Assembly (NCBI GenBank): GCA_035533295.1
Contig: DATLUA010000027.1
Location: forward strand, 1 to 64,000
Direction: 5' to 3'
Source: JAGWJU01 sp035533295
Lineage (GTDB): Bacteria > Elusimicrobiota > Elusimicrobia > UBA1565 > UBA9628
DNA length: 64,000 nucleotides
Shown: piece by piece, positions 1 through 8,348 of the stretch
How the letters are laid out: each line of letters starts with the position of its first letter
How positions within the stretch are numbered: position 1 is the stretch's first letter
Position numbers and translations under genes: made by a program
Notes under the pieces: model-generated
Told to the model about the DNA's origin: nothing
The model's database searches: none
Seen by the model: only the letters and a program-made list of their open reading frames with translations

Positions 1-1
1 A

Positions 2-133
2 ACATTGGCGCGAGAAGTCGCGGCGTGGGAGAAAGATCGCAACGCGGCCAGTGGGCGCGTGGACTGGCGGTTCACCACCGCGGATGCTCGAATAAAACTC
101 AAGCGGCTCTACCCGTCAATTCTAGAGAGATGA
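2..133 (+). CDS. IS630-family transposase, C-terminal fragment
   Basis: The reading frame is open from the window edge and stops at TGA 131-133. The last 43 residues include the stretches REVAAWEKDRN, DWRFTTADARIKLKRLYP and a short basic tail, which match the C-terminal end of IS630-type DDE transposases as I know them. The catalytic DDE residues lie upstream, outside the window, so intactness cannot be judged. No terminal inverted repeat is obvious in the 30 bases after the stop. The family call rests on the tail motif alone. Confidence 0.7.
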   Translation, partial: TLAREVAAWEKDRNAASGRVDWRFTTADARIKLKRLYPSILER

Positions 134-165
134 ACCACTAGGCCGCAGGACGGTGGACGCGAAGA

Positions 166-330
166 ATGAGCCCGGAGCGCCGAATCGTGCAGTTATTTTC
201 CAAGGAAAAACTCGATGAATTCCGCTTCATGCCGGCCAAGGCCCGCCTGCAATGGCTGGCGCAAGCCAACGCTCTTGTCCGCAAGGTTTCCGCGATGGAA
301 CGGTCCGCCCGCGCCAAGACCATAGAGTGA
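166..330 (+). CDS. small hypothetical protein, 54 aa
   Basis: ATG at 166, stop TGA at 328-330. The product begins MSPERRIVQLFSKEK and contains an amphipathic middle part (FRFMPAKARLQWLAQANAL). It is short, basic and helical, with no signal peptide or membrane segment. No clear ribosome binding site is visible upstream. It lies between the transposase tail and the outer-membrane gene. I do not recognise the family. It could be a partner of a lost toxin or nucleotidyltransferase module, but nothing here shows that. Confidence 0.45.
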   Translation: MSPERRIVQLFSKEKLDEFRFMPAKARLQWLAQANALVRKVSAMERSARAKTIE

Positions 331-385
331 AGGCGGAAGCGGTTCGGTAGGCATTTTTTGCCGATTTTGATAGGATAGTTTCGTT

Positions 386-1840
386 ATGCCCGCGCAAGCG
401 GAAAATCGCTCCCTGAAAATATCCTCGATCGCGGCCCGCGCGGCGCTTTGCGCCATGGCCGCGGGCGCGCTGGCCGCTCCGTCCCGGGCCGCAAACCTCG
501 ACTTGACCGCTCAATACAAATTCGACTCCGTCGCCTACGACAACCTGGCCCTGACCACCCATGGCTCCAATAACCACTCCTTCATGGCTGACGACGCCCG
601 CCTGGGCTTCGCCGTCGACCAAATCGACCTGGGAACGTTGGGCGGCGGAGATCAAAGTATGGACGTGAAAGTCCTGCTTCACGCCCTGGGCGCGCCCGGA
701 TTAAACACCATGCCCACGCCCTTTAACCGCGTCGCCGCCAATTACCCGAGCACGGACTTCACGCCCTTTCTGGAAAACGCCTTTATCCGCATCCACGATC
801 TTCTCGGCACATCCATGATAGCGACCATCGGCCGGCGATCGTTCAAGCTGGGCGGCGGGCTGCTCCTGGACGACGACGGCGCGGGCCTGACCGGCGCCAC
901 GCTGCTCATCCCGCTGCCTTGGTGGACCATGAAGACGGAGCTCTTCGTGTTCAAGACCGACGCGTTCAGCGCGTCCAGCGCGCCGGCGGGAGGGTATTTC
1001 AGTCCGGCGGGGGGAAACAGCCTGGATCTTTTCGGCCTGACGCTCGCCTTTCCCACCGACGGCCTGTGGCAGATCAACGAGCTGGTCGAGCACGACCCCG
1101 GCGCGGAGACCGTGCCCGGCTGCGTGGCGGGCTCGGGCGGCGGGCCCGCGTCCTGCACCATCTCGCACGCGCTCAGGAGCTTCACCAGCCTGCGCTACAC
1201 CATCAACGTGGGCCCCATGTTCTTTGACGGCGAGGGCGCGATTGAAAAAGGCTACGGCTACGGGGCGGTGGATAGCGCCGGCAATCCCCTGGGCCGCGTG
1301 GCTTACAACGGCAACGCCGAGGTGCTGCGCGCCAAATGGAAGCAGCCGCTCTACCACGTGGGCGAGGGCATCGCGCGCATCACCGTGGCCCACGGCAGCG
1401 GCTACAACCCGGGCGGCAGCACCACGGACACCGCTTTTTTCCCGTCCCACGGCCATCAGTTCGACGGGCTGGACCGCCAAGGCTTCGGGGAATTTTTCGG
1501 CGCGACGCCGTACAGCGCCTTCGGCGGGACTTACACGCCGGGAGGCAGCCCCAGCGGCCTGCCGGCCAACGCCAGCGGCATCGACGTCGTGGGCGCCGGG
1601 TATACGCCTCCGGCCTACCACGGCGTCGCCCTGGACCTCGATTATTACTTCTTCCAGGCCGACCGGGTCCACAACACCACCGGAACGCTCGGCAACGAGT
1701 GGGACATCGGCCTGCGCTACGATTTGACGAATAGCCTTGACGCCTCCATCACCTACGCGCTGTTCAAGATTGGGCCGGCCATCAACCCGGGCGGGGGAAC
1801 GGCGCGCAAGGTGGACCTCGAAGTATCCGGCCGCTTCTAA
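386..1840 (+). CDS. putative outer-membrane beta-barrel protein
   Basis: A 484-residue protein with a signal peptide: a basic start, a hydrophobic alanine-rich core near residues 18-32 and a probable cleavage site around SRAA-N. The mature part is rich in Gly, Ala, Asp and aromatic residues with many short alternating hydrophobic stretches, and it ends in Phe (VSGRF), the usual C-terminal signature recognised by the BAM machinery. These traits indicate an outer-membrane barrel, possibly a porin; the substrate is unknown. The protein stands alone, with no operon partners. The start is the first ATG after the small upstream gene; no strong ribosome binding site was seen. Confidence 0.6.
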   Translation: MPAQAENRSLKISSIAARAALCAMAAGALAAPSRAANLDLTAQYKFDSVAYDNLALTTHGSNNHSFMADDARLGFAVDQIDLGTLGGGDQSMDVKVLLHALGAPGLNTMPTPFNRVAANYPSTDFTPFLENAFIRIHDLLGTSMIATIGRRSFKLGGGLLLDDDGAGLTGATLLIPLPWWTMKTELFVFKTDAFSASSAPAGGYFSPAGGNSLDLFGLTLAFPTDGLWQINELVEHDPGAETVPGCVAGSGGGPASCTISHALRSFTSLRYTINVGPMFFDGEGAIEKGYGYGAVDSAGNPLGRVAYNGNAEVLRAKWKQPLYHVGEGIARITVAHGSGYNPGGSTTDTAFFPSHGHQFDGLDRQGFGEFFGATPYSAFGGTYTPGGSPSGLPANASGIDVVGAGYTPPAYHGVALDLDYYFFQADRVHNTTGTLGNEWDIGLRYDLTNSLDASITYALFKIGPAINPGGGTARKVDLEVSGRF

Positions 1841-1996
1841 GGGCCTGCCCACGGGGTCCAGCCCCCATCCTATCCAACAATCCACAGCCCTATCCACATC
1901 GCCGTTGTCTTTATTTCGGCATTATAGCGGCATATAAATATATTTAAAGGCATATTAATCTTTGTTAAATACGTTTAAATAGTTATCAACATGAAA

Positions 1997-2025
1997 TTGA
2001 CATAAATATATTTTTATGCCATCAT
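1997..2025 (+). promoter_or_regulatory. candidate promoter for the 2024 gene
   Basis: A perfect TTGACA (1997-2002) in an AT-rich stretch is followed after 17 bases by a weak CATCAT -10 (2020-2025). Transcription would start close to the ATG at 2036, favouring that internal start over 2024 and a very short leader. The -10 match is poor, so this is tentative. Confidence 0.3.
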
Positions 2026-2599
2026 GAGGGCGGACATGGCACACGAGACCCCGAACCTGCGCCTGCGCATCAAGCTGCCCGGCGGCGCCGAATTCGAAGC
2101 CGAGGGCCCCCGGAGTTTCATCACCGAAGAAAAAGACGTCTTCCTGTCCGAGCTCCGGGAAGCAGCCGCGACAGCGCCAGGAGCAGCAGCCCCGCCCGCT
2201 CAAAACCGCGGCGGCGCACGGAGCGGCCCGACAGAGCCGGGCGCGCCCAACATTTCCTGGGACGCCGTTATCGAGCGCCGCGGCGACCGGCAGATCCAGC
2301 TGCGCGGCAAGCTCAAGGCCGAGCACTCCGAAAAAGAGGCCTGCCTCGTGCTCCTGGCGGCCGCGGAAAAGCTTTTAAATGAGCCGAAACCACGGGCCAC
2401 CCTGCTGGCCAAGTGGCTCAGGAGCTCTGGTTACGCCATATTAAGGATAGACCGGGCCATCCAAGAAGGCCTATCCCAAGGCCAAATCATCGCCTCCGGA
2501 GCCAAACGCGCCAGGCGCTACGAGCTCACCGGCCCCGGAAGAATTAAAGCTTACCTGCTGGCGCACGAACTAAGCAGAACCATCACCGGTTTGCCGTAA
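2024..2599 (+). CDS. hypothetical protein with winged-helix-like C-terminus
   Basis: A 191-residue soluble protein; an internal ATG at 2036 (MAHETPN) is an equally good start. The N-terminal 40 residues form a small beta-rich module (LRIKLPGGAEFEAEGP). An Ala/Pro-rich linker follows near residues 45-75. The C-terminal part reads like a winged helix: helices around residues 115-160 and then RRYELTGPGRIKAYLLA, as in small DNA-binding regulators. No signal peptide or membrane segment is present. Flanking DNA on both sides is much more AT-rich than the genome background, which suggests acquisition by transfer. I do not recognise the family; DNA binding is an inference from the predicted fold only. 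Confidence 0.55.
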   Translation: MRADMAHETPNLRLRIKLPGGAEFEAEGPRSFITEEKDVFLSELREAAATAPGAAAPPAQNRGGARSGPTEPGAPNISWDAVIERRGDRQIQLRGKLKAEHSEKEACLVLLAAAEKLLNEPKPRATLLAKWLRSSGYAILRIDRAIQEGLSQGQIIASGAKRARRYELTGPGRIKAYLLAHELSRTITGLP

Positions 2600-3165
2600 A
2601 TTAGCCCGCTACTGCTCAATTCGCCCGGTCCATCAGTCCGAATACTGCATTAAAACCACGGACGACTTCCCTGAAAGGGGATATATTAATTAGTATTGAT
2701 AATAAATATTATGTTACATTAATACGCTCTAAGCGACGCCTCTATATATCTATAAATAACATCACATATTTATAAATTATTGTTATTTATATGTATTTTA
2801 TTTATTATTTCTCCATTCATTATTGAAATTTAAAACCAGCGGTCAAAAAGAACGCGGAATTTTGCCAGAAATTTCCCCAAAATAAAACCACGATAAAAAC
2901 TGGCCCCGGAAGTTGCCGACTTTTGGGCAAGAATTGGGCCCGCAGCGGCATCGCGAAAAACCCAACAAAGAACCCACGGAACCAGTCAGCCTGGAAACAA
3001 CCGGAATAGCGAGACACAAGGAAAAACCCGGGAAAGATTGCCTCCAAATTGAGGGCAATTAAAAACCCAAGAAAGGCTGGAGGGAAAAAAACCGTCAAAT
3101 AGGAGGGCGCCCTAAAAACCCGAAAGACGCATCGTGGGCGCCGGAATATGCCGGCAGAAAAACTC
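2600..3165. other. gene-poor, AT-rich then purine-biased intergenic stretch
   Basis: No convincing gene. Bases 2690-2830 are extremely AT-rich and contain a 9-base inverted repeat, ATAAATAAC (2752-2760) with GTTATTTAT (2782-2790). From 2830 to 3160 the plus strand is purine-rich and carries the octamer AAAAACCC four times (2956, 3022, 3061, 3114). The minus-strand frame across it is Phe-rich only because of that base bias. It may be decayed DNA or the end of a transferred segment. Confidence 0.5.
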
Positions 3166-3450
3166 TTAGGTGGGTTTTTGGTCGGGGGACGGTCGGGTCC
3201 GGTCGGGGCAGAAGATGCCCAGGCCAATGATCGCGTAGCCTCCCAGAATTAGGAACGGCGCCGCATCGGAAGCCCAATTGCGCCCCATGCGGTCGGTGAG
3301 CGTCAAGACAAAGAACCCCAGGGCTAGGACGCCTATCCCTAGAGCGATGACTTTTTTCCCCGCCGCCGAAATAGGTTCGACAGCCGTGCCGGCGGCAGGG
3401 CTTTGCGCCGCTTGGGCAAGCTTTTCCCGCTTCTTAGCCTTCTTTCCCAT
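3166..3450 (-). CDS. small two-helix membrane protein
   Basis: A 94-residue protein starting MGKKAKKREKLAQ, with a basic cytoplasmic N-terminus, a first transmembrane helix near residues 34-52 (VIALGIGVLALGFFVLTL), a short polar loop containing NWASDAAP, and a second helix near residues 66-80 (FLILGGYAIIGLGIF). The C-terminus is short and polar. It lies 21 bases downstream of lysA on the same strand and may be co-transcribed as the last gene of the housekeeping run. The function is unknown. The clear two-helix hairpin and normal base composition argue that it is real. Confidence 0.6.
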   Translation of the reverse strand: MGKKAKKREKLAQAAQSPAAGTAVEPISAAGKKVIALGIGVLALGFFVLTLTDRMGRNWASDAAPFLILGGYAIIGLGIFCPDRTRPSPDQKPT

Positions 3451-3471
3451 GGGTTTTCATTATAGCAAGGC

Positions 3472-4707
3472 TTAGGTTTCCAGGCCCACGATCTCTTTCA
3501 TGGTCTCTCGGCGGCGGATCACCCTGGCTTTCCCGCTTTCGATAAGCACCTCCGCGGCGCGCGGACGCGAGTTGTACTGCGAGCTCATGGAGAACCCGTA
3601 AGCCCCCGCCTTGGCGACGGCCAGCAGCTCGCCCGGCATGGTTTTTGGAAGCCAAACGCCGCGCGCCAGGAAGTCCGCGGATTCGCACACAGGGCCGACG
3701 ACGTCGGTTCTCTCACGCTTTGCGCCCTTGCGTTCCGTCCAGACGGGGTGTTTGGCTCCGTAGAGCGCCGGCCGGGCCAAGTCGTTCATGGCCGCGTCCA
3801 CGATGAGGAATTTCCGGCCGAAGCTTTCTTTCCGGTAGAGCGCGCGCGTGAGCAACGCCCCCGCGTCCGCGCACAAATAGCGCCCGGGCTCCACGATGAA
3901 CCTGGCGTCGGGGCAGGCTTTCATGGTTTTTCCCGCGATTCGGGCCAGGCCCGTCAAATCAAGAGCGTCTCCCCCGCCTTCGTAGTCAACCGCGAATCCC
4001 CCGCCGATGTCCAAAAACTCGAGAACCGTTCCCCGCCGCCTCAATTCCTCGGCGAGCTCCCCCATGTTTCGCAGCAGCGCCTCGTACGGTTTTAGCGAGG
4101 AAATCTGCGATCCCAGGTGCGACTGCAGGCCCGCGACGCGGAGCCACCGGCTTTGGCGCGCGGTCCGGGCCAGGACGAGAGCTTCCTCGGGGCTCACCCC
4201 GAATTTATTTCCGGCTTCTCCCGTCGCCACGTGCGGGTGCGTTCCGGTCCTGATGTCGGCGTTAATGCGCGGACAAATGGGCGCGACGACCTTCAACCTT
4301 GCCGCTTCGCGTTCGATGGCGAAAAGCTCCTCCCGCGACTCGACGTTGAAGGCCAGAAGCCTCCGGCGCAAGGCCAGGCGTATTTCTTCCCGAGTTTTTC
4401 CCACTCCGGAGTAGACCACGGTTCCGGGCTTGAATCCCGCGGACAGGGCGCGCAGAATTTCTCCGCCGGAGACGACCTCCGCGCCGCAAGCCTGCTCCGC
4501 GAAGATGCGGCAAAAGGAACGGTTGGAATTAGCCTTGAGCGCGTAGCAAACTAGCGGCGAGAGCTTCTTAAAGGCGGCGCGCAGGCGCGCCAAGCGTTCC
4601 AAGGCCGTTTTCCGGGAGTAAACATAGAGCGGCGTGCCGAAGCGCCCGGCGAGGCTGCGCGCGCTCAATGCGTCCAAATGGAGCTTTTCGCGGCGGTAGG
4701 CGATCAT
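3472..4707 (-). CDS. lysA: diaminopimelate decarboxylase
   Basis: Catalyses meso-2,6-diaminopimelate decarboxylation to L-lysine, the last step of lysine synthesis, with pyridoxal phosphate. The 411-residue length is normal. Visible family motifs: YALKAN near residue 57 (the lysine that carries PLP), HLGSQI, DIGGGF, EPGRY, GPVCESAD (active-site Cys of the fold III dimer) and AYGFSMSSQYNSRPR. The enzyme is cytoplasmic. The start is the ATG at 4707; a 67-base gap separates it from rpsA upstream, so it could be read from the same transcript. The family includes arginine and ornithine decarboxylases, but CESAD and the length fit LysA. Confidence 0.93.
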   Translation of the reverse strand: MIAYRREKLHLDALSARSLAGRFGTPLYVYSRKTALERLARLRAAFKKLSPLVCYALKANSNRSFCRIFAEQACGAEVVSGGEILRALSAGFKPGTVVYSGVGKTREEIRLALRRRLLAFNVESREELFAIEREAARLKVVAPICPRINADIRTGTHPHVATGEAGNKFGVSPEEALVLARTARQSRWLRVAGLQSHLGSQISSLKPYEALLRNMGELAEELRRRGTVLEFLDIGGGFAVDYEGGGDALDLTGLARIAGKTMKACPDARFIVEPGRYLCADAGALLTRALYRKESFGRKFLIVDAAMNDLARPALYGAKHPVWTERKGAKRERTDVVGPVCESADFLARGVWLPKTMPGELLAVAKAGAYGFSMSSQYNSRPRAAEVLIESGKARVIRRRETMKEIVGLET

Positions 4708-4774
4708 TGTTTTCGGGCGCGGCGTCCTGGCGCACGGGGAAAATGCAGAATCCAGCGGTCGCTTCCCGCCTGCT

Positions 4775-5920
4775 TCACTCAGCTCCGGGAGAAAGCAGAT
4801 CGCCCAGCGTCAAGGGCTTGGGCGGGGCCAGATATTGGGCGGCCTTCTTTCGTCCCTCGATTTCGGCGTAGCGCTTGAGCGACACGGTCACGTCGAAGGT
4901 CTCCGGATGGACGCCCAGGACCACGGCCGAGACCCTGCTTCCGGCCTTGTAGGCGGCGCCTTCCTCGCATTCGCGCAGCGGGCAGAAAGCGGACTGCTTC
5001 TCGCCGATTTTGAGCTTGACGCCCTCGGGCAGGGACTCCAAAATTTCCGCCTTGACGATCATCTTTAGGGGATACTTCCTGGCGACGGCGTCCGCTGGAT
5101 TGGGCTGCAGCTGCTTGGCGCTGAAAAGCACGAGGGCGTCCTGGGCCTCGGGCTTGGACAGGACCTTGACCCGCAACTTGGCGCCGCGCTCGTAGGCCTT
5201 CATGTCCGGCTTGCCCCAGGCCAAATCCGCCAGGCGCACGAAGCCCTCCAAGCCTCCGATGTCCACGCCCACGCCCGAAGGCCCCACGCGGACGACGCGG
5301 CCGATGCGGACCTGCCCGGGCCGAAGCTCGGCGAGAATTTTTTCCCGGCGCTTGTTCGATTCTTCCTCGAGCACCGCCCTGCGCGAGATGATGACCTGCT
5401 TCTTCGCCTCGTTGAGCTCGACGATGGCGCAGCGCACCCCGGTCCCCACCATGAGCTCCGGATTTCTCACCGGCCGCAAATCGGACAAAGACGCCGGCAT
5501 GAATCCCGGCACCCCGCCGACGTCCACCAAAAAACCGCCCTTGATGGCGGCCTTGACGCGGCCGCGCACGCGAGATTTTTCCTCGTAGGCCTTGCGGCAG
5601 GCCTGCCAGCCGATTTCCAAAACCGCCTGCTTGTGGGACAGGGCGACGCTGGGGCCGCGGCGCGAAAGAAGCACGATGGGGACTCTTTGGCCCGCGGCCG
5701 GGGCCTTTTCGAATTCGGAGAGAGCCACGACGCCGTCCTGCTTTTCCCCGATGTCGACCATGACCTCCTTGTCCGTGACTTGGATGACCTTGACCCAGGC
5801 GACTTGGCGTTCCGAGAGCTTCTGGGAAAGCAGCTCCTGCTGATCCAGCAGGGACTGCATGCTTTCCCCGCTTTCAGAAACCTTCTCCTCGCTTGATTTT
5901 TCCCCGTTGCGCTCTTCCAT
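4775..5920 (-). CDS. rpsA: S1-domain protein, ribosomal protein S1-like
   Basis: A 381-residue protein with a charged, acidic N-terminus and four tandem S1 RNA-binding motifs, at about residues 40-100, 112-180, 200-275 and 285-355. The second has the typical GGFLVDVGGVPGFMPAS core. S1 repeats bind mRNA and help load it on the 30S subunit. Escherichia coli S1 has six repeats; four is common in other phyla. The plsC-cmk neighbourhood directly upstream is a frequent rpsA context and supports the name over a generic S1 protein. A 21-base gap separates it from plsC. Confidence 0.85.
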   Translation of the reverse strand: MEERNGEKSSEEKVSESGESMQSLLDQQELLSQKLSERQVAWVKVIQVTDKEVMVDIGEKQDGVVALSEFEKAPAAGQRVPIVLLSRRGPSVALSHKQAVLEIGWQACRKAYEEKSRVRGRVKAAIKGGFLVDVGGVPGFMPASLSDLRPVRNPELMVGTGVRCAIVELNEAKKQVIISRRAVLEEESNKRREKILAELRPGQVRIGRVVRVGPSGVGVDIGGLEGFVRLADLAWGKPDMKAYERGAKLRVKVLSKPEAQDALVLFSAKQLQPNPADAVARKYPLKMIVKAEILESLPEGVKLKIGEKQSAFCPLRECEEGAAYKAGSRVSAVVLGVHPETFDVTVSLKRYAEIEGRKKAAQYLAPPKPLTLGDLLSPGAE

Positions 5921-5941
5921 GTCGGTCTTCCCCCTCGAATA

Positions 5942-6544
5942 TTAAAGCTCAAAAATGCGCGTCATGACCCGGCCGGCGAAAGCGACGCATTCCTCGCGGC
6001 TGTGCGGATCTCCGGAAAATTCCAGGCCCGGCCCGAAGCGAATCTCCAAAGGCCGTCCGAACGGAAAGCGGTCCATATTAACGAGCCGGGCCGGCACGAC
6101 GGGAGCTTTGCCCAACGCGGCCAAGAACCCCAACCCCGGCTTAAGCTTGGGATCCTTCCCCGGCCGCGCTCGCGTCCCCTGCGGGAAAAGAGCCAGGCAG
6201 CCGGCGCCTTCGAGAACCTCCAAGGCGCCGCGCATCGCGGAAACGTCGCCCCGCCGATCGAGAGGGATGCTCCAGCTTCGGGTGAGAAACCAGGATAAAA
6301 ATCGGTTGCGAAAAAGCTCGGCCTTGGCCAGAAAAGTGATGGGACGCTTAGGGCTGACGGCGCAAAATAGAAGCGGCGCATCGACCCAGCAGGAATGGTT
6401 GCCGGCGACGATGAGCGGTCCGGTCGCCGGGACGTGCTCGAAGCCCGAAATCCGGAAATCCCAAATCGTCCGGACCGAGGCATTGATGCCCCATTGGCAG
6501 GCGCGGTGAAACGCTGGAAGCGGACGCTCATGGGCGAGGGGCAT
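5942..6544 (-). CDS. plsC: 1-acyl-sn-glycerol-3-phosphate acyltransferase
   Basis: A 200-residue membrane-associated acyltransferase that would convert lysophosphatidate to phosphatidate. The catalytic HX4D box is NHSCWVD near residue 50. Motif III reads LFPQGTRA near residue 120, where the family usually has FPEGT(R)S: the Glu is Gln here, a noteworthy substitution in a substrate-binding residue. The start overlaps the end of cmk by 17 bases, so translation is probably coupled. The cmk-plsC-rpsA order is a recurring arrangement in bacteria. Acyl donor preference cannot be read from sequence. Confidence 0.85.
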   Translation of the reverse strand: MPLAHERPLPAFHRACQWGINASVRTIWDFRISGFEHVPATGPLIVAGNHSCWVDAPLLFCAVSPKRPITFLAKAELFRNRFLSWFLTRSWSIPLDRRGDVSAMRGALEVLEGAGCLALFPQGTRARPGKDPKLKPGLGFLAALGKAPVVPARLVNMDRFPFGRPLEIRFGPGLEFSGDPHSREECVAFAGRVMTRIFEL

Positions 6545-7217
6545 TTTTGACGGCTCTCAATATTTTATTGGCCACCTGATGCAAAGTCAACCGCGTCGAA
6601 TCGATGACCATCGCGTCCGAAGCCCTGGTTAGAGGGTTTATCTTTCTTTGCAGATCATTGAGATCTCGTTTTAAAATCGCTTCTTTAATTTTCTGCCGAT
6701 CGGCCGGCTTGCCCGAGGCCTTGAGCTGGCGGTAGCGGCGGTCGGCGCGCTCCTCGACCGAGGCGTCGAGATACACCTTGAATTCCGCGTCCGGAAAAAC
6801 ATGCGTCGTGATGTCCCTCCCCTCCATGACCACGCCGCCGTCCTTGCCCAGCCGTCTCTGCAGCCGGCACATCAACCGGCGCACGCCCGCGTGGGCCGCG
6901 ACGAGGCTGGAGTTGGCGCTGACCTTCTCGTCCCTGATGTGCGCGCCGACGTCCTCGCCGTCCACGTAGGTCTTAAGCGTGCCGTCGCTTGTCGGCTGGA
7001 ATTTCCATTTTAACCTCAAGGCCAACGCCTCGATAGCCGGACCGCCGCCCGGTTCGAGCCCCTCCTGCAGCGCCTTCCAAGTCAGCGCCCGGTACATCTC
7101 CCCGGTGTTGAGAAAAAAATAGCCCAATTTCTTGGCCAGAAGGTGGCCGACCGCGGATTTGCCCACGCCGGCCGGGCCGTCCATCGCGATGATGAATCCC
7201 TTCTTGCGCGGGCGCAT
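6528..7217 (-). CDS. cmk: cytidylate kinase
   Basis: Phosphorylates CMP and dCMP with ATP. The 229 residues begin MRPRKKGFIIAMDGPAGVGKS, carrying the P-loop GPAGVGKS at about residues 14-21. The NTGEMYRALT stretch and the EGRDITTHVFPDA segment are typical of Cmk, as is the C-terminal RDLNDLQRKINPL region. The enzyme is cytoplasmic. It lies three bases after hisC and overlaps plsC, so it belongs to the long minus-strand operon. Confidence 0.93.
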   Translation of the reverse strand: MRPRKKGFIIAMDGPAGVGKSAVGHLLAKKLGYFFLNTGEMYRALTWKALQEGLEPGGGPAIEALALRLKWKFQPTSDGTLKTYVDGEDVGAHIRDEKVSANSSLVAAHAGVRRLMCRLQRRLGKDGGVVMEGRDITTHVFPDAEFKVYLDASVEERADRRYRQLKASGKPADRQKIKEAILKRDLNDLQRKINPLTRASDAMVIDSTRLTLHQVANKILRAVKNAPRP

Positions 7218-7220
7218 GAG

Positions 7221-8348
7221 TCAAGCCGCGAGCGCGGCCAATTGCCCGCGCAGGACCTTTTTAACCGCGGAAACCAGCGTTTTGTTTTGGGCCGAATCGC
7301 CGATGCTCACGCGCACGTGGTGGGGAAGTCCGTACTCGTCCAGCGGCCGAACGATGACGCCGTGCTTGAGCAGCGCGTCGAACAAGGCGGTTCCCGGCAG
7401 CGGCGAGCGGATGAACAGGAAATTGGCCGCGCTCGCGCCGACCACGTCCAAGCCGCAATCGCCAAGGGAGCGGGCCAATTTTTCGCCTTCGCGCCGCGCC
7501 AACGCCACGCTCCGTGCCACAAATGCCTCATCCGAGAGGGCGGCGATGGCGGCCTTTTGCGCGGGCAGATTGACGTTGAAGGGCATGCGGATCCGATCGA
7601 GCCAGCCGATGAGTTCGGGATGCCCCACGCCGTAGCCCAACCGCAGTCCGGCCAGGCCATAGGCCTTAGAGAGCGTGCGCAAAACAATGAGGTTGGGATG
7701 CCGCCTGACCAAATCGGGGAGGCTTTCCGGATAGTCGCCGCGCGCGGCCGCGAACTGGCAATAAGCCTCGTCGAGAACGACGACCACCGAGGGCGGGACC
7801 GCGCGCAGGAACTCCGCCATCTCCGCTTCGGTGTTGTAGGTTCCCGTGGGATTGTTAGGGCTGGCGATGAACGCGACCTTGGCGCCGGATTGAGCCGCGG
7901 CGGCCATGGCCTTCAAGTCGTGCGTCCAATTTTTCATGGGGATCTCGCGCAGTTCCGCGCCCATTAAAAGAGCCTGCTGCTTGAAGCGCAGAAAAGCGTA
8001 TTGGGAAAAAACCGCCCCGTCGCCGGGATCCAGGAACGCCTCGCACACCAGGCGGATGATCTCGTCCGAGCCGTTGCCGATGATGACGCCGGCCGCCTCC
8101 CATCCGTGAAACCGCGCCACGGCCTCGCGCAGCTCCGGGCTTCGTCCCTCCGGGTATAAAAACATTTTCGCCGCGGACTTCCGGAATTCGCGCAGAGCCT
8201 TGGGTGAGGGGCCCAACGGGTTCTCGTTAGACGCGAGCTTGACCACCCGCTTCAAGCCGAATTCGCGCTCGACCGACGCGATGGATTTGCCGGGAATGTA
8301 GGCGGCGATGCGGCCCAGGCACGGCCGCGGCTTTATCTCAAGAGCCAT
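7221..8348 (-). CDS. hisC: histidinol-phosphate/aromatic aminotransferase
   Basis: A 375-residue fold-type I PLP aminotransferase. Visible motifs: LASNENPLGPSP near residue 38, SPNNPTG near 163, LDEAYCQF near 191 and RTLSKAYGLAGLRLGY near 220, containing the PLP lysine and the phosphate-binding Arg. These define the HisC subfamily. The gene sits next to cmk rather than other his genes. In many genomes a hisC paralogue in a cmk/aroA neighbourhood serves phenylalanine and tyrosine synthesis, so aromatic transamination is a reasonable alternative. It overlaps pgeF by 11 bases. Confidence 0.85.
   Translation of the reverse strand: MALEIKPRPCLGRIAAYIPGKSIASVEREFGLKRVVKLASNENPLGPSPKALREFRKSAAKMFLYPEGRSPELREAVARFHGWEAAGVIIGNGSDEIIRLVCEAFLDPGDGAVFSQYAFLRFKQQALLMGAELREIPMKNWTHDLKAMAAAAQSGAKVAFIASPNNPTGTYNTEAEMAEFLRAVPPSVVVVLDEAYCQFAAARGDYPESLPDLVRRHPNLIVLRTLSKAYGLAGLRLGYGVGHPELIGWLDRIRMPFNVNLPAQKAAIAALSDEAFVARSVALARREGEKLARSLGDCGLDVVGASAANFLFIRSPLPGTALFDALLKHGVIVRPLDEYGLPHHVRVSIGDSAQNKTLVSAVKKVLRGQLAALAA

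Noticed and set aside
701..1897. 398-codon minus-strand frame opposite the outer-membrane gene
   Set aside because: Shadow of the plus-strand gene; no motif, and the signal peptide and C-terminal Phe support the plus strand.
2820..3227. Phe-rich 135-codon minus-strand frame
   Set aside because: Phe runs come from the strand purine bias and AAAAACCC repeats; no recognisable domain or start signal.
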